Assembly: GCA_963422465.1 (NCBI GenBank)
Contig: OY730173.1
Coordinates: forward strand, 2,356,001-2,420,000
Reading direction: 5' to 3'
DNA length: 64,000 nt
Source of the DNA: Lichina pygmaea
Taxonomy: Eukaryota > Ascomycota > Lichinomycetes > Lichinales > Lichinaceae
Of this stretch, positions 32,434 to 42,469 are shown piece after piece. The notes under the pieces were generated by a model. It worked only from the letters and a program-made list of their open reading frames with translations, did not search any database and had not been told where the DNA came from. Within the stretch, counting starts at the first letter, position 1; each line of letters starts with the position of its first letter. Position numbers and translations under genes: made by a program.

Positions 32434-32704
32434 TGTGACAAGGCAATGGCAGAGCAGAACTCAAGCCTAACTGATTTGGTAACCTTGACCTGACTTGGCT
32501 TGAGACTTGAGACTTGGATTGATGTACAAGGCGAAAGACGAGGAAGGAAAAGAGAAAAGAAGAGAAGAAGCTGGAGGAGCAGGAGAAGTTCTTATAGGCA
32601 GGGGATCAGGCAACAGCGGAGCAAACAGGCAAACAGTGCAGATGGGACTTCCCGGCAAGGTGCGTGGCTTGTGCCAGATATGCAACTGGGCCAGAACCGT
32701 GACA
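32434..32704 (-). repeat. Gypsy-2b 5' LTR
   Basis: 271 bp, nearly identical to 27,387-27,657. Followed on the right by the CTGAG duplication and the rest of LINE-2a. Confidence 0.92.
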
Positions 32705-34060
32705 CTGAGAGAGGTTTTTTCTTCTTTAGAACCTCTTGTACTTCTTCCTTGGAGACTTCTTGGGATAGTTGCTATTCCTGGGTTTCTTCTGGCAGGTCCT
32801 GTTCCTCTGGCTCTGGCTGTAGGGGAAGAGGGAAGAATTAAGTCCTGAAAGCTTCTGTTTTCTCTTCAAAAGACTTTGCCAGCTGTCCTTGTTGTCCTAT
32901 AAGTTCTGGGACTATTGGTAGGTCAGGAACTTTGCCAGCTTTTTCTTTTCCCTATTTGGCAATTCTCCAGTAGTCCTGGGTTTCTGCTAGCTGGTGGAGA
33001 TGTGTTCTGAATATCTTTCTTTTGGCCTGTCTGATCAGACTCTTTTTCTTTTTAGTTATCTTCTCTAGTCTGGTGGTTTCCTCTTGGCCTTGGAGTACTT
33101 TTCTTCTTACTTTTCTTTCCTCCTGGATTATTTCTTTAATTTCCTGGTTCCACCATGGTACTGCATACCTGGAATCTTTGCAAGGTTGGGTTGTCTTGTT
33201 TGCAATTTCTTGGAGAGTTTTGTCTAGTCTTTCCAGGTAATCATCCACTTCTTTCTTGCTGGTTAGAGATGGAATAGGTGGTAGGTTATCAGCTTCTTGT
33301 CTTGCTTGACTAGCATCCAGAGTTCTCCAGTTCTTTTTGTCTGTTCTGGTTTTTCTTGGAGTCTCCAGACTGAGAATTGTGTGCACTGGTCTGTGGTCTG
33401 ACCCTGTGTGGAATCTGATGTTAATTTGTGAGTAAATAAGAGAATTAAGTAAAGAACTTGAAATAAAAGAAAGATCAATTGCTGATGAAGGTGGTTCTAG
33501 AAGAGTTCTTGCTCTTGTTGGTGTGTAGGGAGCTATTGCCAGCTCTAGTCCCTATTTGTCTGTTAGGTTCTTGAAGGATAAGGCCAGTTCTGAGTATAGC
33601 TGGCTTGACTTTGACCAACTTGGGTGGTGGAGATTTAAGTCTGTCAGGAGAATATATTCACTCTCTTTTTGGATAGCTTGTTCCAGTAGGTCTAGAAGAG
33701 TCTGAGCTGACTCTCTATAGTTCCTTTGGCTTGTTGGTGTGAAATAGAGGTTGTGGATCCAGAATGACTTTGTTTGAACTCTTATCTCCAAGGAGACTAG
33801 ATCTTTACTCCAGAAAATTAGACTTATAGATGACTGCAAAATTCTTCTGTTAACAAGAACAAGTGTTCTCCCTAGCTTCTGGCTTTGTAAAGGGTAGAAG
33901 GCTGAGAATGTTGTAGAGATGCTTGATTCTTGGTGGGGGGTTTTCCAGAGTTCTTGCAGAGTGATAATGTCCACTTCCTGTAGTCTAGGGTTTGCCAGTA
34001 GAAGTTCTTGGCATGTCTGGCTTTTCTGGATATTGTACTGGAGAAGGTTAAGTGTGGAGT
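32705..34060 (-). pseudogene. LINE-2a ORF2, endonuclease part
   Basis: N-terminal half of ORF2. 33,974-33,555 shows an EEP/AP-like endonuclease (DIITLQELWKTP, then YILLTDLNLHHPSW). 33,550-32,955 continues with DLSFISSSL, the catalytic SDHRPVHT and the linker WWNQEIKEIIQEERKVRRK. In-frame TAG codons lie at 33,552-33,554 and 32,952-32,954. ORF2 starts close to the end of ORF1 (34,067). The left edge is the CTGAG duplication of Gypsy-2b. Confidence 0.8.
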
Positions 34061-34066
34061 AACTTA

Positions 34067-35468
34067 TTAATCTTCTTGGCTAGAGTCTTCCAAGATCTCA
34101 GTAGCTTTTTTTCTGGGTATGTTGATTTGGAACTCTGAGTTCTGTGCAAGTGGGAAAGTGGGGAGCTGAGTGTTCAGTCTTGAGCTTGAGCATGCTCTTA
34201 GTACTTCCCCTTGTTTTCTTTTCTTAGCTTCTTGTCTGTCTTGTAGACTTGGCCTTTTTTCTTGTGTTGAGGGAGTCTGAGGTAGAGCTAGTCTGGGAGC
34301 TGTTGTGTACCTCCCTGGTCTTGCTAGCCATACCTCTCTTACTTTCTGGATTACTTCCTGTTTTTTCTGGCAGGACTTTGACCAGGCTGGGTGGTTTCTC
34401 TTGCAGTTTGCACATTTTGGTGTTAGAGTTTCTGGAGAAGTCTGGCAGTCTCTTCTGGCATGCTTTCCTCCACAGGCTGTGCACTGGGCTTGGGCTTGGC
34501 AAGTGCATGCTTGGTATCCAAACCTAGCACATTTGTAGCACTGGGTGACTGATGTTGCTAGCAGGGCTGGTTCTACTTCATGTAGAGTGTATCCTAGAAC
34601 TACTCCTTTCTCAATTAGGAGGTTTGCTTGCTCTGGGGTAGCTAGATCCAGATGTAGAGATGTGACTGGCTTCTGGAGGAGTTTGGCTTTTCTGGACCAG
34701 TAGGTTCTTAGGATGTTGATCTTACTTTCCATCCCAGAGTTTTGGGAGAAGATTGCCTTTTTTGTTTCCTCCAGGTTTTCTGGCTTGAAGTCTTTTGTCT
34801 GCATCCTATGGACTAGCACTGGAAAGATTCTGGGTGATATCTTGGCCTCTACTGTAAAGACAGCTGGGATCCAGTCCTTGTTTTCCTCTAGCTGAGTCTT
34901 GGCTTGAGGAGTTTCCAGAGAGATTATAATATCTCCTGAGAGTAGTTTTCTGGCTGCTCTTATTTCTTTTTGGCAGGAGAGTGGTGTTTTCTTCTTGAGA
35001 GCTTCTATAAGCTGGGCTGGTGTTCTGTTTGCTAGCTGGCCAGTCTGAGTTCCAGGTCTGATAGTGATTTCACTGTGGATTCTGGTTGGAACAGGGATTT
35101 CCTGTCCTACTGTTTTCTGGACTGCCTGGGCATATGTTGGCTTGGTGTTTTGTTTTTGGACTTGTTTCTCAATACTGTCCAGTCTCTCAAGTATCTTCTG
35201 GAGACTCTGGGAGTTAGGTGAGTGAGTGGAGACATCTTTGTCCAGAGCTTCTGCCACTTTGGACAGAATACTATCCCATACTTTTTTGATGTGTTGGGGA
35301 GCTTTTGTGTGGATAAGCTATTCTTCCACTAGCTGGGGAGGTGTCAGCCCCTTCTCTTCTTCTTTTTCTTGAGTCTGGGATTGGTCTGTCAGGGTGTTAG
35401 CCACTGGGGGTTGCTGGGAGCTTGGAGAAGACTGGTTTTCTTTCTCTTTCTCTGGTTTTTTCTTTGAC
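34067..35468 (-). pseudogene. LINE-2a ORF1 (gag-like, three zinc knuckles)
   Basis: RNA-binding ORF1 protein of a Tad1-type LINE. A continuous frame of about 396 codons runs from 35,257 to the stop near 34,067, with LERLDSIEKQVQKQ (coiled coil) and TYAQAVQK near the start, a central domain ending LLIEKGVVLGYTLHEVEP, then knuckles CYKCARFGYQACTC, CTACGGKHARRDC and CANCKRNHPAWSKSC, and a basic tail. No ATG opens the 396-codon stretch (GTG at 35,257). The same frame continues upstream through a TAG at 35,318-35,320 to the LTR at 35,469, so the true start was cut off. Confidence 0.8.
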
Positions 35469-35822
35469 TGTTAAAGGCCGGGCCGGGTTCACACAGAAGG
35501 TGGTTCAGTCTTGTTGCTTCGCAGGGCGGATTCTAGACAGGGACTCAGTAGAGGAATAGACAGGTGGGGTAACTCTCCTGTACTATTGTCTCAGTACAAT
35601 GTGTGCATTAGTGTTCAGCCTGGAGAGCTAATCCCTCCGGGCTCTTTGGGGGTCTTTATACAGATGCCCTGAGGGGGGGGGTCTCCTTGAGGAGTATCAT
35701 CCTTTTGCATGGACAAGCTCCTCGCTTAGCTCTTGCTTGTCCACCAGATCAGTCAGATGTTGTTCTGTATGACTAACACTCCTCTCTCGCTTACCTGGGC
35801 TGTTCCGGCCTAGGCCTTAACA
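35469..35822 (-). repeat. Gypsy-3b 3' LTR
   Basis: 354 bp. In element orientation it has one GGACAAGC/GCTTGTCC pair (a single 35-bp unit) and a TATAAAG box. It shares LTR ends and the tract ATTAGCTCTCCAGGCTGAACA with Gypsy-3a, apart from small changes. Confidence 0.85.
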
Positions 35823-35907
35823 CTATCTCCTTTTTCCAAGAGTTCTGTCCCCAGATCCTTTTTGTTCCTGCTCCTCTTTTGTCATGAACCAAAATCAGAC
35901 AACTTGA

Positions 35908-36456
35908 ACTTGTTGTCGCAGTTCTCTTTCTTGTCGCATTGGCAAAATAGGCAAGGAATCAAAAATCGCATGTGGTGCTTGTTGTTGTGACTACGCCAAG
36001 TGTGTCGTGAGCTCTGCATCATCTTTTTGTCATCAGTGTGTTGAGAAGGGTTGTCGCTGTGACCTTCATCTCTTGGAATCAGAATGGAAGAAGATGGAAC
36101 TTGAGCGCAAGCAGCTCAAGGCTCAGCTGCGAGAGACTGATGACCAGTTATTGAAGTTGCTTCCCTGGCAGATCCACTTCCACTGGCAGCTGGGTCATCT
36201 CTCTCAGAAAAAGGCTGATGCCATCTGTCGTGAGCTGTCAGCCATCAAGGATCAAGAGTTCCTTGATGCTCAGGAGCAGGAAGCTCTCTGTGTTATTTGT
36301 GAACAGGAGGCCAGTCAGGCTGCTGCTCCTCTGTTCTTTGAGGATGTCTTCTCCTCAGAGACTTTGGCTTCTCTCAAGCTGTTGTCACTGTCAGACCTGG
36401 TTGCTGCGGGTTTGCTTGGTGGTAATCCACCAGCTTCTGGTTCATCACAGAGCTGA
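35908..36456 (+). pseudogene. Antisense Zn2Cys6 ORF of Gypsy-3b
   Basis: An open frame on the strand opposite to pol, between the LTR and the chromodomain end. From 35,971 to 36,060 it shows C-x2-C-x6-C-x8-C-x2-C-x6-C, identical in spacing to Gypsy-3a. Next come ESEWKKMELERKQLKAQL (coiled-coil-like) and a C-terminal FEDVFSSETLASLKLLSLS block shared with Gypsy-3a. The host element is a fossil and the beginning of this ORF is degenerate. Six cysteines surviving in a heavily mutated element still allow the fold to be recognised. Confidence 0.6.
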
Positions 36457-37370
36457 AGTTCTTGGTTGGTTCCCACGAATTCTCCTCTTTGTCAAATCCT
36501 AACCACTTCACCAGGTACTTCATCTTCTGTCTGTTTCTTCAGCTATCCAGGATCCTTTCAATGTTGTACTCTTCTTCATCATCCTTGAAGTTCCATTCTG
36601 TTTCAATCTCTGTGTCACTGGGTGCTGGTTCAAGCAGCAAGACATGGAATACTCAGTGTATCCTTGCTTTTCGTGGTAGTCTCAGTTGGTAGTTGACCTT
36701 CCCAGTATGCTTCTTGATTTTGAATAGTCTGATTCGTACATGGTCCAGCTTTTTGCTCAGTCACTTCAAGCGCAGGTTTTTTGTTGATAGGTAGACCTTA
36801 TCTCCCCTTTCCAGGGTTGGTCCCTTCAACCTTTTGTTGTGCAGTCAGCGGGTGGTAGCATTCTGGGCACAGTTGATTGTTGTTTTCATCATCTTGTGCA
36901 TAGCAGTGAGTTTATCAACATTGACAATATTGCCTCCTGCTGTTGCCTGCCATCAGGGGTTTCTTCTGTAGTTTGCAAAGAACAGTGTTGTCCCTGTCAC
37001 ACTGTGTTGCTGGTTGTTGTACGCAAACTGTGCTATTGGTAGCAGTTCCACCCAGTTATCTTGCTGGTGGTTGACATAGTGTTGTAGATACTGCTCCATC
37101 GTCTGGTTTGTCTGCTCAGTTTGTCTGTTGGTCTGTGGGTGGTAGGCTGTTGACATCCTTGTATCAATGCCAAGTTGCCTTGTCCACATGTTCCAGAATT
37201 TCAAGGTGAAAAGTTTGTCTTGATCTGAGATGATTGTTTTTGGTAGCCCTCAGTGGCTTACCAACTCTTTGAGTAGGACACTCGCAAGTTTGTTTGCAGT
37301 TCCTGACTCTTTCCATAGGACCAGGTGGGTGTATTTGGTGAGCTTGTCAACAACCACCAAAATACTATCG

Positions 37371-40351
37371 TATTTTTTTTTTATTTTTATTTGATTCTTA
37401 CACTGGTAGTAGCTTTACAGCCATGCAGATCTTCTAGCTAATAGTGAACTTCTTCAGAAAACCTTTGAAGGGATAAAAACTGAAGGCAGGGTGTGACTAG
37501 GGAATGTAACAAAAGGAATCTTGAAGTTTCTGGTAAGAGAAGAGAATCTAGGTATTGGATTGGGAATAGTGGATTTTGAAAGCTAGATTAAACTGGTTTA
37601 GTCTTTTCAAAGACATAAACCAGTACAAGAACTTCTGTAGTAGCTCTGGGTTTGAAATAATAGTGGTGAAGTCTTGGGGATTAAAAGAGACTTGTTGTCT
37701 TTGTCTTGAATAAAGAGAGCATGAAGAGGTGATATGTTTTGCAGTTTCTTCTGCTTGGCCACACACACATAGTGGGGTAGGGAAGTCAGGAACTCCAGCT
37801 CTGAAAAGAAAACTTGCCAGACCAATTCTTCCAGTCCTGATTTGCAGTAGCAGACTTGCCTCAGCTTTCTGTAACTCTTTGTAGAGCTTCAGATTGTTTT
37901 TGTGTGGCTTTTGACAGAAAGTCTGCCAGCCTAGATAGCTTCTTCTTTTCTTCTCTTCCCATTGGTCTTCCCACTCTTTAGTAAAGAGCTTTTGTAGTTC
38001 TTTCTTTGAACTAGCCTGGTTAGTAGTTATTTGACTTAACCAAGTGAATTTCCACTTAGGAGAGATAGTTGGGGATTCCTTTAAAGGTTTCTTCAAGAGA
38101 GAGGCATAGCTGGAAATAGTGGAAAAGATACTGTCAAGAAAGTATTTGAGAGGGGAGTTTTGAATAGAAGAAAGAAAACAGGCAGTGCGAAATTTAAAGT
38201 AGAGGTCTAGAGGTAGAAGAAAAAGCTCACTCTCTAATAGAAAAGAAGGAGTGGCTTTGAAAGCACCCTCAATAAGTCTTAGACATCTGTTTTGAAATGA
38301 AACAAGAGAAGAGATATTGGAGGATTTTCTTAGAGGGTTAAACCAGATCCCCACTGCATAGCTCAGTAGAGATCTCAGTATAGCAGTGTACACCAGACAT
38401 GATGTGTGAACTGGAAAGCCCCAAGTAGAATAGGAAGTTCTAGAAAGAGAAGAGAGTGCTTTCTGTGCTTTTTGAAGAATAATCCTCTGGTGTTTGTGCC
38501 AGTGGAGCTTTGCATCTAGGTACACTCCAAGTACTCGCACTTCTTCTTTTGGTTTGAGAATCACATTCCCCAGTCTGAGCTTGAGCTGAAGATTGTCTGA
38601 TCTTCTTCTGGAAAAATGAAGTATTTCATATTTCTCAGGTGAGAAGACTATTCCATGTCTTGCAGCCCAGGATAGACATTTGTGGTGTGTGTTCTTTAAC
38701 TTCAGAAGGTTACTTTTCAAGGAGTGACTAAAAGCAAGCAGATTTGTATCATCTGCAAACCCCAGGGCAGATACACCAGAAGAGGGAGTATGCACAGTCT
38801 CATGCAATTCAGAAATGTAGAATAGAAAAAGAATAGGGGATAATGGAGAACCTTGAGGAACTCCACAATGAATAGGAATAGAATAAGACTCAGAATCATC
38901 AAAGACAAGAGTGGTAGAGCACTTATCACAGAAGGAGTAGATCCAGGAAGCTAGCCAGGCAGGTATTCCTTTTCTTTTCAGAATTTACTGTAGTATCTTG
39001 GGGAGAACTCTGTCATAGGCTTCTGAGATATCCAGTGAGAGTAGGGATGCAACCATGCCTTCCTTCCAGACTTTTTCCACTTGGGAGGTTAGAAGGAAAA
39101 GTGCTGCTTCTGTGGATCTTCCTTTCCTAAAGCCTATCTGGATATCTGGCAATAGTCCAGCTTCTTCTGTTGTGTTTAGCAGAGCTATAGGGCGCCAGGC
39201 TTTAGCTTGATTGTAGGTTCCCTTGCCAGGTTTCCTCAAGCAGACTGTTTTTGCACTCTTAAATCTTTCAGGGAAGTACTCCAGTTTCCAGCATATTGAA
39301 GTCAGAATAGCTAGAGCTTGGCAGAACCTAGGCCCCAGAGCTTTCAGAAATCCATTTGGCAGCTTATCTCTCCCTCCTGCTGTGAAAGGTTTCTTCTTGG
39401 CCAGAATTTGCTCCACTTCTTCACATGTTACCTCCTGGGAGAGCTGTATCTCAGAGATAGTCTGGGAGCTTTCTGAGCCTGGTTCTGGAACTAGAGATTT
39501 TGGAAAGAACTGTTGTGAGAAGGCTTTAGTCTTTTCCTCAAAGGTTTTGGCTATTCCTTCTTGTGTTTCCAGGTCAGGAACCAGAGGAAGATCAGGAGTC
39601 TTGTTGGCTTTGGACTTTCCCCACTTTGCAAGCTTCCAGAACTTTGAAGAGCTGGCCAGCTCATGGATTTGGTGTCTGAAAGTGTTCTGTTTTCCATCTC
39701 TGACTGCCTTTTTCTTGAGCTTAGTTGCTTGCTCAAGTTCCTCTTGACTTGCTTGCCTTTTTTGCACTTTTCTTCCTACTCTTCTTTCCTCTTTAACCTT
39801 GTTTTGGATCTCTTGATTCCACCAGGGAACTGAGTGGCCAGATTGCTTCTGGAGCTGTGTGGATTTGCTTGCTATTTCTTGGAGAAAGTTGTCAAGATAC
39901 TCCAAGTACTCATCCACTTCATATTTGTCTTGGAAGTGGAAGGGCAGGTGTAGCTTCTCACACTCTACTCTTGCAAGGTTTGAGTCCAGTGTTCTCCAGT
40001 TTCTTTCTGGTTTCCAGATTTTCCTTGGAGGATCCAGGTCCAGGCAGGTTAGTACAGGTCTGTGGTCAGACCCATGAAAGAACTGAAGAGCCACTTTAGA
40101 GAAAATCAGAGAGTTAGAAAGAGAAGAAGAAATAAAAGACAGATCAATAGAAGAACATGGTTTTTCAGAAAGAGATCTTGCTCTGGTAGGGGTGAAAGGT
40201 GCAATAGCTAAATCCAGATTTAAATCTTTCATTAGGTCTTGAAACTTGTTTGCAGTCTCAGAGTACAGTCTTCTTTTCTTTGACCAGTCTGGGTGGTGAA
40301 GATTTGAGTCTGTGAGAAGAATATGTTGTCCTTGTTCTTGTAAAGTATTTA
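37371..40351 (-). mobile_element. LINE-2b, 5'-truncated Tad1-type LINE
   Basis: Minus-strand LINE with an A/T tail at 37,371-37,395 and the LINE-2 3' end (ACAGCC...CAGTGTAAGAAT in element orientation). It covers ORF2 from within the endonuclease to the end. The 5' end at about 40,351 abuts a plus-strand LINE-2 fragment. It interrupts Gypsy-3b. Confidence 0.82.
37548..40232 (-). pseudogene. LINE-2b ORF2
   Basis: Two long frames. 40,232-38,985 carries the end of the endonuclease (PCSSIDLSFISSS, catalytic SDHRPVLT), a linker (WWNQEIQNKVKEERRVGRK) and reverse transcriptase blocks up to LLSLDISEAYDRVLP. 38,807-37,548 carries the catalytic ALGFADDTNLLAF, the thumb, and the terminal knuckle CVCGQAEETAKHITSSC. 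Compared with LINE-2a about 20 residues are missing after IALLNT, in finger/palm sequence, so the enzyme would be inactive. A stop at 38,985 and a short gap separate the frames. Confidence 0.82.
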
Positions 40352-41311
40352 CTTTCCAAAATAAATGTTTAGAACTATAGGAGGTGTCTTTAAAGCCACT
40401 CCTATTTTCCTACTTGAATCAGAACTATTTCTACTCCCTCTAGACTTATACTTCAAGCTGAGAACAGCATGTTTTCTTTCATCTTTCTATTCAAACACAC
40501 TACCCAACTCTCCTTCTACACTTCTCCACAAACTACACAGTCAAATTTCTCTCTATGTTTCTTCTCTCAGAACTACACCAAAGTCTCTGACAACTATTTC
40601 TCTAAACTGGAGAACAGTCTGGCTGGAACAACTAACTACTAACCAAGACTTCTCAAAGAAAAGTCTACAGGAAGTTTTCCACAAAGAATGGGAAGCCAGA
40701 TGGCAGGTAAGCAGAGGAAATTGTTCTGCTATTTGGGACATGTTCACCAGAAGGCCACAGAAGAAAAACCTCAATATCTTTAAAGATTTGAGAAAAGCTG
40801 AGTCTAGTCTATTTCTTCAAATTCTGTCAGCAAGAATAGGACTGGCCAGTTTTCTTTTCAGAGCAAATGTTCCAGACTTTAACTCCCCTCTATGCATCTG
40901 TGGTTTTGGAGAAGAAACAGCCCAACACATCACTTTTTTCTGTAACAAATTTTCAAACCAAAGACAACAAGTCCAATTTCCTCTACAAGATTTCCTATCC
41001 ATCTTATTCTCCTCCAAGCTACTTCCTAAACTTCTTTTCTGGTTTATGTCTTTGAAAAGACTTGACCAGTTCAACCTAGCCCACCAACTCTCTTTCTAAG
41101 CTCTACCAAGTCAACTGTTTGTTTTAACAAATAGCTACATGTACAAATTTCCTTAGCTACTGTATATTCTACAAGATTTTCCCTAGTCTTTCCCAAGCTC
41201 CAGTTTTTATTCCTCCAAAGGTTTTCTGGAGAAACAAACATGTACCTAGAAGTTCTGCATGGCTCTACAGCTAAATCAGTGTAAGAATAAAATAAATAAA
41301 TAAATAAAAAA
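40352..41311 (+). mobile_element. LINE-2c, 3' fragment in plus orientation
   Basis: About 960 bp, the inverted counterpart of 25,290-26,250 with very few differences. The frame at 40,365-41,099 encodes the ORF2 C-terminus with CICGFGEETAQHITFFC and ends FNLAHQLSF. The tail (AATA)n at 41,285-41,310 enters an LTR fragment. It sits head to head with LINE-2b. Confidence 0.82.
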
Positions 41312-41517
41312 TCGCCGGACTATATAGTGCTCAGTCCGTGAGCTCAGTGAGCTCTGCTCACTTTGCTCACGCATATGCGTGCTGCGGCAAGCAACCCCTG
41401 GTCGGTCTCGCCGGTCACGTGACTGCTTCCCGTGTTATACTGCCTGGTACTTCCGTCCAGTATCCTGTCTGCTGCTTTCTGTGAGTATAAAGACTGTGTT
41501 CCTCCTGGGTCGTAACA
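41312..41517 (-). repeat. Gypsy-1-related LTR fragment
   Basis: It starts inside the LTR at ATCGCCGGACTATATAGTGC (shared with 2,313-2,332) and ends CTCCTGGGTCGTAACA, like the Gypsy-1 LTR end. The middle is different and lacks the TCGAGAC array. It is truncated on the left by LINE-2c. Confidence 0.7.
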
Positions 41518-41640
41518 CCCAGTCCAGAGCTTTCTGTGTTCAGGGTGACTACAGTGTCCTGATCAGAGGTCACCATCATGTCTTTATCAGCTTTGCTGTA
41601 GTAGTTGATGAGGTGCTTGACATCAGCTGAAGTGCAGTGC

Positions 41641-41984
41641 TGTTAAGGCCCAGGCCAGAACAGCTGAGCCGACCGAAGTGAGTGTACAGAGGTACACAGA
41701 ACAATATTCACCTGACCCGGTGGACAAGGTGGACAATGTGTAACCAGCTCGTCCAGCTCGTCCACGCAGAAAGCTGATACCCCTCGGGAGGACCCCCCCC
41801 CCTCAGGCTCCTGTATATAAGGACCCAGATAGCCGGAGAGAATAGCTCTCCAGGCTGAACACACATTACAAGTGACAATAGCAAGAGAGTTACCCCACTT
41901 GCTATTCATCTATTGAGTCCCTGCCCTTCTTGGTCGAAGACAGGACCACCCACATTCTGTGTGAACATGGACTGGCCTTTAACA
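41641..41984 (+). repeat. Gypsy-3a 5' LTR
   Basis: 344 bp with TATATAAGG at about 41,813. Paired half-sites GTGGAC...GTCCAC with CTCGTCC repeats lie at 41,720-41,766. Followed by GTTTCAGCCTCTAAC, also present after the LTR at 19,786. Confidence 0.92.
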
Positions 41985-42022
41985 GTTTCAGCCTCTAACA
42001 CATAGGACACTGGCTCAATACG

Positions 42023-42467
42023 ATGGCAGATCCACGCAGCCCTACCCCTTCGCAGGCAGGCCAAGCTCGGGCTGCGCCTCAGGCGCAAGCCCAGGAACCA
42101 CCTGTCCCTACCACCCTCACCTTACCTCCAAAGCCGTTGAAGGTAGGTACGCCGAAGAGGTACGATGGATCACGAGGGGGATTGGAATTATTCTTCTCTC
42201 AGCTTGAGCTTTACTATGGATTCAACGCCGCACAATTCCCTACGGAACAGGAGAAGGTGCTGTTCGCAGCTTCCTACCTGGACAGACTGACATTTGCCTG
42301 GTTCAATGTCTACCTACGAGACTTCCTTGACAACAAGGAAGATCCCTCTAGCATGGAGACCACGACATGGCAGATCATTGGGAGATTCTCTACCTTCAAG
42401 ACCCAGATGAAGAAGACCTTCGGGGTCATTGATGAAGAACAAGATGCGGAATGAAAGCTCCAAGCAC
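42023..42467 (+). pseudogene. Gypsy-3a gag, N-terminal part
   Basis: The frame begins MADPRSPTPSQAGQARAAPQ, followed by a proline-rich stretch and the capsid start (KRYDGSRGGLELFFSQLELY, KVLFAASYLDRLTFAWF). It is interrupted at 42,470 by a DNA transposon and resumes at about 44,255. Confidence 0.82.
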
Positions 42468-42469
42468 TA

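Larger units (their letters stand above)
27387..32704 (-). mobile_element. Gypsy-2b, Ty3/Gypsy chromovirus, young, nearly whole
   Basis: A 5,318-bp element inside LINE-2a ORF2, with an exact 5-bp duplication CTGAG (27,382-27,386 and 32,705-32,709). LTRs 27,387-27,657 and 32,434-32,704 are 271 bp each and differ at about two sites, so the insertion is recent. Gag, protease, reverse transcriptase, RNase H, integrase and C-terminal regions are all present on the minus strand in long open pieces, with only a handful of breaks. Its coding parts match Gypsy-2a closely but keep many CpG sites lost there. It is the last event recorded in this nest. Confidence 0.93.
25290..35468 (-). mobile_element. 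LINE-2a, Tad1-type LINE, split by Gypsy-2b
   Basis: A minus-strand LINE with an (ATTTT)n-type tail at 25,290-25,318 and a 3' end reading AGTTCTGCAT...CAGTGTAAGAAT in element orientation. ORF1 lies at 34,067-35,468, ORF2 endonuclease at 32,952-34,060 and reverse transcriptase with C-terminal knuckle at 25,505-27,394. Gypsy-2b sits inside ORF2. The 5' end is missing: sequence passes straight into the Gypsy-3b LTR at 35,469. ORF2 is interrupted by several stops, of which those at 32,952-32,954 and 33,552-33,554 read TAG where the related LINE-2b has or implies tryptophan, as expected of RIP-type C-to-T change. Confidence 0.85.
35469..37370 (-). mobile_element. Gypsy-3b, 3' part of a Ty3/Gypsy element, broken
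   Basis: The 354-bp LTR at 35,469-35,822 (TGTTAAAGGCC...CTTAACA) is followed by internal sequence homologous to the 3' end of Gypsy-3a: antisense zinc-cluster ORF, chromodomain/integrase C-terminus (36,460-36,830) and integrase core (36,950-37,370, with STAYHPQTNRQTEQTNQ). The rest is cut off by the LINE-2b tail at about 37,371, and no second LTR was found. Heavily decayed, with many breaks and most CpG sites lost. Confidence 0.8.
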
